A stretch of 29,540 nucleotides of DNA from a virus. The stretch is taken from IMG/VR virus record IMGVR_UViG_3300017963_000619, positions 1 to 29,540 of that record; one strand, written 5' to 3'. The position numbers were made by a program, and so were the translations under genes. The notes below the pieces were generated by a model. The model did no database searches and had not been told where the DNA came from. It saw only the letters and a program-made list of their open reading frames with translations. Within the stretch, counting starts at the first letter, position 1; each line of letters starts with the position of its first letter. Below are positions 24,727 through 29,540 of this stretch, piece by piece.

Positions 24727-25427
24727 TATAGGTCAAATCCTTTATCTTGCTGATGCCTAATGTAAACTAGATTTCCAGTCAATTGGAATTCTTCTTCCCA
24801 AGAGTCACCATAATATTTTTTATATTCTTCTTTGACTCTTGCTGTTCTTGCTCCATAAGGTATTTTATCTAAGATTCGCTTTGCTTTGATAGGCCCTATA
24901 CCTGGAACACCTTGTATACGATCTGTTGCATCTCCCATCAATAATTGAAGATGGAGATAATAGTCTGCTTCACTAGCATCTATGTGAAGTATTCTATCTT
25001 CTCTAATATTATAATGTATACCCGGAATTGTATAAAGATCTTTATCTACTGAACAAATAACTGGTATTATACTTTTGTCTTCAGATAAAGCACGATGCCA
25101 TTGATGACATTGATCATCTGCTTCCCATCCATGAGAACGTACTGCTCCATATTTGTCTACCATATATTGCAATAATGCTTCAATTCTGTGATCGAGTTCT
25201 AATGAACGATTACGATGTCCTTTGTAATCAGGAAATATTTCCTTCCTAAAGTTATCATCTCCTTTTATTGCTAATAAATAATCATCAGCAAATACAGAGT
25301 CAATTATGTCTTGAATGATAAGATCAATTTTTACTTTTGAATCTTTAAATGAATTTTTCCATTCAGCTCTATGGACTAAATGATCCCCATCAATAATGGC
25401 AATTATTTTTAGTGCGTTTGTAGCCAT
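24726..25427 (-). CDS. 5'-3' exonuclease (FEN-type, T7 gp6-like)
   Basis: A 233-residue exonuclease of the FEN/PIN-like family. Visible acidic metal ligands are D13 and D15 (IIDGDHLVHR), E102, D104 and D105 (GWEADDQ), D128 and D130 (SVDKDL), and D166 and D169 (MGDATDR). The helix-hairpin-helix GVPGIGPIKAKRIL (173-186) binds the DNA backbone. The basic loop near 58-74 (K-G-H-R-N-R) fits the arch region. In T7-like phages this enzyme removes RNA primers and resects DNA for recombination. It overlaps the polymerase gene by 19 nt and is the only exonuclease gene in the window. Confidence 0.95.
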   Translation of the reverse strand: MATNALKIIAIIDGDHLVHRAEWKNSFKDSKVKIDLIIQDIIDSVFADDYLLAIKGDDNFRKEIFPDYKGHRNRSLELDHRIEALLQYMVDKYGAVRSHGWEADDQCHQWHRALSEDKSIIPVICSVDKDLYTIPGIHYNIREDRILHIDASEADYYLHLQLLMGDATDRIQGVPGIGPIKAKRILDKIPYGARTARVKEEYKKYYGDSWEEEFQLTGNLVYIRHQQDKGFDL

Positions 25428-27331
25428 GATCTACCTACCTTGGAATCACCGTCCATTATATTCACACCAAACCACTTTGGTGCTTCCCTAAAAGCTTCCT
25501 CTAAGATTTCTGCTACTCGTTGTCCATACTCTTTAGGTGTTTCAATTTGTAATTCATCGTGATAAAAAATAAGAGGCCACCAAGGGATATTTTCTTCTTT
25601 TAGTTTTCTTACTGCGTATAATAAAGCTGCTTTACAGGTAATAGCTTCAGTACTTTGCAATCTGTAATTCAATGCTTTGTGTTTAGAGTCAATATATACC
25701 TTTCTACCATCTATGGCTGGGATATATCCTTTTTCTCCATGATTTATCTTTAAAGTCTTTTCGTAAATCGCTGCTAATTTCTTCAATAAATCATCTAATT
25801 CTGGATTTGCTGCTAAGAATCTATCTGATAATTCTTGACCAAGTTCTTTGTCATTGTAACCCAAAATATATCTGGAGAGCTTTTCTGCTCCAGCACCAAA
25901 GAGCCAAGCATAATACCATCTTTTAGCTTGAGCACGCTCTACTTTCATTTCAGGTGAACTTAAAATATCTGCATTGTCTTGATGTATTTCTGCTCCTGGA
26001 CCTATTCTTCTTCTTGTAAAATCTTCACTATTTACATCATGGCATAATGCTCTTGCTTGATTACCAGCACTATCACCACCTACAATAACATTACCAGGAT
26101 CTGCTATAAAGATTGCTCTCATAGCTTTCCCCCAGACAGCTTCAGTAGAAGGTACGTTTACAATACCCTTGTGTCTACATCTGAATGTAGGAGTACCAAT
26201 AGAAAAAGCATCACCATGTAATCTATTGTTCTCATCTAGATTTTCATACCATCCTCTGAGAATATTATATCTACTACTAGTTGTATTGTAACGATCAATG
26301 TATTTACCAATTCTTCCTAATTTAGCTAAAGATACTTCACATAACTTAGGAGAAGTCTTTACCCATTGTCTTCCAATTTTTTTGACATTCCAGTCTAATG
26401 GTTTCCATCCTTTTGCAAATAGAAATTGTTTCAGTGAATCATTAGAGTTAATATCTGGTGGATGATATTCTAGTGGGGTATACTCACCTGCTATTGGACG
26501 ATCTGATAATCCTCTTTGAGGTTCTATACCAAATAAGTTTGCTGTATGTGAATTATATTCGCCATTCTTCTTAAATACTGGTTTTCTTGTTTTACCCAGT
26601 TTATATTCTTCACCAAAGCCATCTTCATGAGTTACATATCCATATTTAGGTTTATATCTACCTAACATCTGTGGCTCAACAATGTCCCTTATAGCTTGTA
26701 ATTGATCTTCCATTCTTTTCATTGTTCTTTTTAACTTTCTCACATCAATCAGCCAACCTCTCTCTTTTGCTTTGGCAAAGAATTCTGCTGTAGCAAATTC
26801 AGCAGAGACTGATTTCTTAATACATGGTTTCTTTTGTATTTTTCTTTTAACTTCTGCTTCTAATAAATGATAAACTTTAAGATTGATTCTGGTATCAACT
26901 AAACATCTTTCAACTTTATCATCTGTCCATTCTGACCAATCTTCAATTTCTTTTTTGTGTAATCCAAGATACTCACCCCAACGTTCTAAAGAATGACCAA
27001 AACCAAATCGTTTATAGTCCATCATCTGAGAGAGTAGCATTGTATCTACAAGTCTTACTTTTCCATCAGGTTCCCAATCTGCTAATTTCTTCAATACTGG
27101 AATATCATAACTGATTATATTGTGGCCAATCAGTTCATCCGCTTCTTCTATGAAGGGAAAAAAGGCGGCCATGCTATTCACATGACCGTCTCCATCGTGT
27201 CCAGTATAGTCAGAAAATATGTATTCTTTCTTTGTATCGAGATCAATTACTACTGCGATCCATATTTTTGTTGCTTCGTCTAAAAGACCATCACACTCAA
27301 TATCAAATACATATCTCTTACGGTTGGACAT
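25409..27331 (-). CDS. DNA polymerase I family (family A) with 3'-5' exonuclease, 640 aa
   Basis: The N-terminal proofreading domain has D10 and E12 in FDIECDGLL (Exo I), HNIISYD (70-76, Exo II) and D146 in VDTRINLK (Exo III). The polymerase domain has motif A GGDSAGNQARALC (418-430; D420 catalytic), motif B AKRWYYAWLFGAGAEKL (469-485; K470 and Y474) and motif C FYHDELQIE (589-597; D592). Size and arrangement resemble T7 gp5, without a clear thioredoxin-binding loop. The residue usually glutamate in motif A (E. coli E710) is glutamine here (Q425), and the site equivalent to E. coli F762 is Tyr (Y474). It copies phage DNA with the primase-helicase encoded downstream. Confidence 0.96.
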   Translation of the reverse strand: MSNRKRYVFDIECDGLLDEATKIWIAVVIDLDTKKEYIFSDYTGHDGDGHVNSMAAFFPFIEEADELIGHNIISYDIPVLKKLADWEPDGKVRLVDTMLLSQMMDYKRFGFGHSLERWGEYLGLHKKEIEDWSEWTDDKVERCLVDTRINLKVYHLLEAEVKRKIQKKPCIKKSVSAEFATAEFFAKAKERGWLIDVRKLKRTMKRMEDQLQAIRDIVEPQMLGRYKPKYGYVTHEDGFGEEYKLGKTRKPVFKKNGEYNSHTANLFGIEPQRGLSDRPIAGEYTPLEYHPPDINSNDSLKQFLFAKGWKPLDWNVKKIGRQWVKTSPKLCEVSLAKLGRIGKYIDRYNTTSSRYNILRGWYENLDENNRLHGDAFSIGTPTFRCRHKGIVNVPSTEAVWGKAMRAIFIADPGNVIVGGDSAGNQARALCHDVNSEDFTRRRIGPGAEIHQDNADILSSPEMKVERAQAKRWYYAWLFGAGAEKLSRYILGYNDKELGQELSDRFLAANPELDDLLKKLAAIYEKTLKINHGEKGYIPAIDGRKVYIDSKHKALNYRLQSTEAITCKAALLYAVRKLKEENIPWWPLIFYHDELQIETPKEYGQRVAEILEEAFREAPKWFGVNIMDGDSKVGRSWLQTH

Positions 27332-27346
27332 GGGAATTACCTATTT

Positions 27347-27805
27347 CTATTTGAGTTCTTCGGGCATTTCAAATCGCCCACCACCTTCTCCTTTTTTGTA
27401 TTCAATATAAATCTTCAGCCATTGAATTGCTTTTTCGGCGTCAATAATTGAATCATCTTTACGATTTAATCTGAATGTATACTTGTGTACATGAGATAAC
27501 AATGCTGCTTCTTCTGGAGGAAGGTCTCTTACCAGTTCAACTACTAACTGAGCAAACTGAAAGCCAAAAGCAACATTTTTGTAATGCTTTGCATAAGCGG
27601 CATTACTAATTTCTGAATTCCGTTTTGCTTCTAGTTCTTCTAGTTCTGCTAATTTACTTTCTGCTGTATTTCTTGCTATTTCGTTTTCTATCCATCGTCT
27701 TGCTGACTGATTTTCAAAATCATCATAATCGATATATTTCTGATATTCTCTTTGATACTTGCCTTCTTTAAATAGTGAAGAAGGAATCTTAGCATCATCA
27801 GTCAT
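27347..27805 (-). CDS. DUF3310-like protein, 152 aa
   Basis: The C-terminal half resembles DUF3310, the family that includes T7 gp1.7: HYK (74-76), then GFQFAQLV, HVHKYTFRLNRKDD (105-118) and IDAEKAIQWLKIYIE (121-135), close to the family's H-Y-K ... K-Y-x-x-R ... D-x-x-K-A-x-x-Y-L-x-x-L pattern. The N-terminal 70 residues form a charged helical extension that DUF3310 proteins usually lack. T7 gp1.7 is a nucleotide kinase, but whether this protein shares that activity is unproven. It overlaps the upstream 70-residue gene by 8 nt and lies just before the DNA polymerase. Confidence 0.6.
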   Translation of the reverse strand: MTDDAKIPSSLFKEGKYQREYQKYIDYDDFENQSARRWIENEIARNTAESKLAELEELEAKRNSEISNAAYAKHYKNVAFGFQFAQLVVELVRDLPPEEAALLSHVHKYTFRLNRKDDSIIDAEKAIQWLKIYIEYKKGEGGGRFEMPEELK

Positions 27806-28010
27806 AGCTTACCCCTAGTTCGATAGCTTTTGAGCGTAAATATGTCTCTAGTGCTCTTTGCAACTCTCCTTCAGGAAAGTCATCAAATCTGGCATCTAGA
27901 ATAGAGATTGCAATTTGCTCATAATCACAATACTCTCCACCTAACTGTTTTCCTAATGTTTCTATTTCTGCTGTTAATTCTGCTATCGATCTTTCATCAT
28001 TACAAGACAT
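27798..28010 (-). CDS. Small acidic protein, 70 aa
   Basis: I take the start at ATG 28010 because a perfect GGAGGT ribosome-binding site precedes it. A longer reading frame from 28085 would run through the terminator hairpin at 28035-28075. The 70-residue product is helical and acidic (AELTAEIETLGKQL; DARFDDFPEGELQRALETYL), without a known domain. It is the first gene after that terminator, so it is probably translated from mRNA made by read-through or by a promoter I cannot see. It overlaps the DUF3310-like gene by 8 nt. Confidence 0.75.
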   Translation of the reverse strand: MSCNDERSIAELTAEIETLGKQLGGEYCDYEQIAISILDARFDDFPEGELQRALETYLRSKAIELGVSYD

Positions 28011-28034
28011 AGGTAGCACCTCCACCCACACATT

Positions 28035-28075
28035 AAAAAGGGGCTTGAACCCTCTTTCTAATAAATCCAAGCCCC
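28035..28075 (-). terminator. Rho-independent terminator after the SSB gene
   Basis: The perfect 8-bp inverted repeat GGGGCTTG (28040-28047) / CAAGCCCC (28068-28075) encloses a 20-nt loop. On the minus strand it is followed directly by TTTTTAATG. It begins 18 nt after the SSB stop codon, so it would end an SSB transcript and limit read-through into the polymerase operon. Confidence 0.85.
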
Positions 28076-28093
28076 CAAGAATCAAGTTATCGA

Positions 28094-28666
28094 CTAATCG
28101 TAGATGGCATCATCTAGATCATCGATCTCTCGTTCAGGTTCTTTGGATTTAGGTTTCTCGGATGCTGGTTTTACATCTGTAACTGTATCTATTACTTCTA
28201 GTTCTTCGTCTAGTTTGTCAAACTCTTCAAATTCGCGGTAGTATTCGACTAATTTCTTTACTCTTAGTTTTCTTAGATCAGGTGTATAACCCTTTTCGCC
28301 GAATTTTTCCCACTCTCTGAGAAATACCATAACGTCTGCGACAGATCCATTACCTAATATTTTAGGGTCGATTGGATTGAGCTGAGGATCTAATACCTCC
28401 ACCGGGAATGCCATCTTAGCATTCGGTTTACTGGTGTCTATTGCTCGTTTCTGCAATCGTGCTCTATAATAGGTTTCTCCAGTATTCTTATCTTCAACTT
28501 TCTTCATGTTAAAGTGGTACTCATCCTTCCACATTTTTGCTATTTTAGGATCAGTAGTTCTTGCTTCTAATGTCCACTCTTTAACATGTTCCTGTTTGTA
28601 TTTTGCCACTGGAAACTCTGGATCAAGTTTTGCCCAATAAATTGTCACGTCCTTTACGATTGGCAT
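28094..28666 (-). CDS. Single-stranded DNA-binding protein (phage type)
   Basis: A 190-residue protein with a beta-rich core, including YYRARLQKRAID (66-77), AFPVEVLDPQLNPID (86-100) and ILGNGSVADVMVFL (103-116), the last close to the I-G-N-G-S-x-x-x-V segment of phage SSBs. A flexible charged linker (about 145-180) leads to an acidic tail, DDLDDAIYD, the type of tail that recruits T7 polymerase and helicase. Length is shorter than T7 gp2.5 (232 aa). It is its own transcription unit between an inverted-repeat-rich upstream region and a terminator, as expected for an abundant protein. The ATG has GGAG 10 nt upstream. Confidence 0.78.
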   Translation of the reverse strand: MPIVKDVTIYWAKLDPEFPVAKYKQEHVKEWTLEARTTDPKIAKMWKDEYHFNMKKVEDKNTGETYYRARLQKRAIDTSKPNAKMAFPVEVLDPQLNPIDPKILGNGSVADVMVFLREWEKFGEKGYTPDLRKLRVKKLVEYYREFEEFDKLDEELEVIDTVTDVKPASEKPKSKEPEREIDDLDDAIYD

Positions 28667-28679
28667 TCTATTCTAACTC

Positions 28680-28705
28680 CACAATTAAATGATATGATAA
28701 TTGTG
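28680..28705. promoter_or_regulatory. Inverted repeat abutting the SSB ribosome-binding site
   Basis: A perfect 8-bp inverted repeat, CACAATTA / TAATTGTG, with a 10-nt spacer ends at the GGAG ribosome-binding site of the SSB gene. It could be an operator at a promoter or an mRNA hairpin that controls translation, for example autoregulation by SSB. The AT-rich spacer could also host a -10 element. The repeat is seen directly; its function is inferred. Confidence 0.55.
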
Positions 28706-28945
28706 TGGTGTTCCGTAATTAGTTGTCCATATGATTACATGCCCTACAACTATTATTAGCATGAAGACATACATGTACCTCCGAGGGGATCTTCATGTAA
28801 CACATTACGGCTTTGCTCCAAGCGAGACCACTGCACTTAGATGTCCTGGCAAGCACAATAAGGATAAGCTTGACAGGTCAAGGAGGTTTGGGCACAACCC
28901 TCTAAAACCTCTCTAGATCAGAACTGGGAATTATCAATTATAATC
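28706..28945. ncRNA. Candidate structured non-coding RNA region (strand unsure)
   Basis: This gene-poor stretch is GC-richer than its flanks (83 of 180 bases at 28741-28920 by hand count). It holds nested pairings: CCGTAAT 28713-28719 with ATTACGG 28804-28810; GTTGT 28722-28726 with ACAAC 28746-28750; and CATGAAGA 28760-28767 with TCTTCATG 28790-28797. Together these draw a three-way junction. Downstream are CTTGAC/GTCAAG (28869-28882) and a bulged stem GAGGTTTGGG with CCC...AAACCTC (28883-28911). Short frames on either strand (61 codons on plus, about 45 on minus) lack ribosome-binding sites and look spurious. It could be an untranslated leader, a small RNA or an origin element. Confidence 0.4.
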
Positions 28946-29332
28946 CTAATCTTCTACTGTGGCACTCTTTTCGTGAGAAATCTTCCTTTTCCTCTCACGT
29001 TCTTTCTTTGAATGTATCTCTGCTAAAATCTCTTCTTTAACCTCTCTCAGTTTTTTAAGTTCCTCTCGCTCCTTATCAATTAGTTCACTGTACTTCTCAT
29101 CTCTCTCCATGAGAGATTTTAATGCTGGATATAATGATGTTACAATCTTTTCTTCTCCTGTTTTTAACTCGATATAATATTTTAATGCCTGTGTAAATGT
29201 TGGAAAGAATCTTTCAATTATCTTTATAGTTTCTTTTCTAGTTCTCTTTTTATATTTTAATATGTATTGTCTATCATCTGTTTCTATGAATCCATCATCA
29301 TCAATGATGATTGTCCTGTGATTTTTCTTCAT
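28946..29332 (-). CDS. Phage protein with C-terminal coiled coil, 128 aa
   Basis: The first 60 residues are beta-rich (TIIIDDDGFIETDDRQYILKY) with an F-F-P-T-F-T-QALKYYIELK segment, a pattern I recall from small phage proteins of unknown function near replication genes. Residues about 70-118 form a strongly charged coiled coil (EREELKKLREVKEEILAEIH). A GGAGG ribosome-binding site precedes the ATG, and the start overlaps the Lar-like gene by 32 nt. No activity can be assigned. Confidence 0.8.
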   Translation of the reverse strand: MKKNHRTIIIDDDGFIETDDRQYILKYKKRTRKETIKIIERFFPTFTQALKYYIELKTGEEKIVTSLYPALKSLMERDEKYSELIDKEREELKKLREVKEEILAEIHSKKERERKRKISHEKSATVED

Positions 29333-29522
29333 CTGAGTCCTCCTTAAAACGCTTATTCCAAAGATATTCTGCTTCTCCTAAAGATATTACTCCATCAGGG
29401 CTAGACCAACCACAGTCAGATTCCATACATACATAATAACCCCAAGCGCCATCTCCTCCTGATTCCATAAATTGAATATTAGTACTCCCACAACCTGGAC
29501 ATGGTTTTAATTTATCAGTCAT
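29301..29522 (-). CDS. Lar-like restriction alleviation zinc-ribbon protein, 73 aa
   Basis: The sequence KPCPGCGSTNIQF opens the protein, a second Cys pair (VCMESDCGW) follows, and the end carries the A-E-Y-L-W-N-K-R-F motif. This is the layout of the Lar family, whose founding member in the Rac prophage reduces type I restriction (K-type). Lar-like proteins are also common in phages where no such role has been shown, so anti-restriction is inferred from the family. It is the first complete gene in transcription order, with weak GAG upstream of its ATG. Confidence 0.85.
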   Translation of the reverse strand: MTDKLKPCPGCGSTNIQFMESGGDGAWGYYVCMESDCGWSSPDGVISLGEAEYLWNKRFKEDSDEEKSQDNHH

Positions 29523-29540
29523 TTGTATTCTCAGAAAAAA

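Noticed and set aside
28010-28085. A 25-codon N-terminal extension of the 70-residue gene
   Set aside because: It would run through a perfect terminator hairpin, and a strong GGAGGT site points to the ATG at 28010.
28722-28871. A minus-strand frame of about 45 codons in the same region encoding a Cys-rich peptide (ending CRACNHMDN)
   Set aside because: The Cys spacing is suggestive, but there is no good start with a ribosome-binding site and no recognised zinc motif.
28731-28916. A 61-codon plus-strand frame in the intergenic region before SSB
   Set aside because: No ribosome-binding site, rare arginine codons, it would be the only plus-strand gene, and it overlaps the stem-forming segments; more likely non-coding.

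Overview
The window is part of the genome of a lytic-looking tailed dsDNA bacteriophage. Every gene I can support is on the minus strand, so transcription runs from base 29540 toward base 1. The phage type is read from the gene set: a family A DNA polymerase with 3'-5' exonuclease, a T7 gp4-like primase-helicase, a FEN-type 5'-3' exonuclease, a phage single-stranded DNA-binding protein with an acidic tail, and a T7-lysozyme-like amidase. Together these fit a podovirus-like phage of the broad T7/N4 kind, infecting a Gram-negative host. The host itself cannot be named from the sequence. Most of the window is AT-rich, except for the giant fibre gene and its flanks.

Layout in transcription order. 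(1) 29522-28946: a Lar-like zinc-ribbon protein and a coiled-coil protein. (2) 28945-28667: a gene-poor region of higher GC with several nested inverted repeats, upstream of the SSB gene. (3) 28666-22073: SSB, a strong terminator, two small genes (one DUF3310-like), DNA polymerase, 5'-3' exonuclease, GIY-YIG nuclease, primase-helicase and dCMP deaminase, i.e. replication and nucleotide metabolism. (4) 22008-17664: a MoxR-type AAA+ ATPase, a zinc-metallopeptidase-like/VWA protein and an unknown 371-residue protein, followed by four tiny or small genes. Almost all are joined by 1-20 nt overlaps and the run ends at a clear rho-independent terminator (17611-17648). (5) 17557-2223: the virion/host-interaction region, with a membrane coiled-coil protein, a small structural-type protein, a 2503-residue fibre of eight beta-helix modules, a methyltransferase-DUF115 fusion, small accessory genes and a 1371-residue protein with 42 short beta-type repeats. 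(6) 2223-43: the lysis amidase, a widespread viral protein of unknown function that starts at TTG, small hypothetical genes and tRNA-Leu(UAA).

The most notable points are: the giant modular fibre, whose conserved GC-rich module borders alternate with AT-richer variable cores in a roughly 0.9 kb period; a short repeat shared by the two large fibre-like proteins; the MoxR-VWA-unknown trio; the methyltransferase-DUF115 fusion; and the structured GC-rich intergenic region before SSB.
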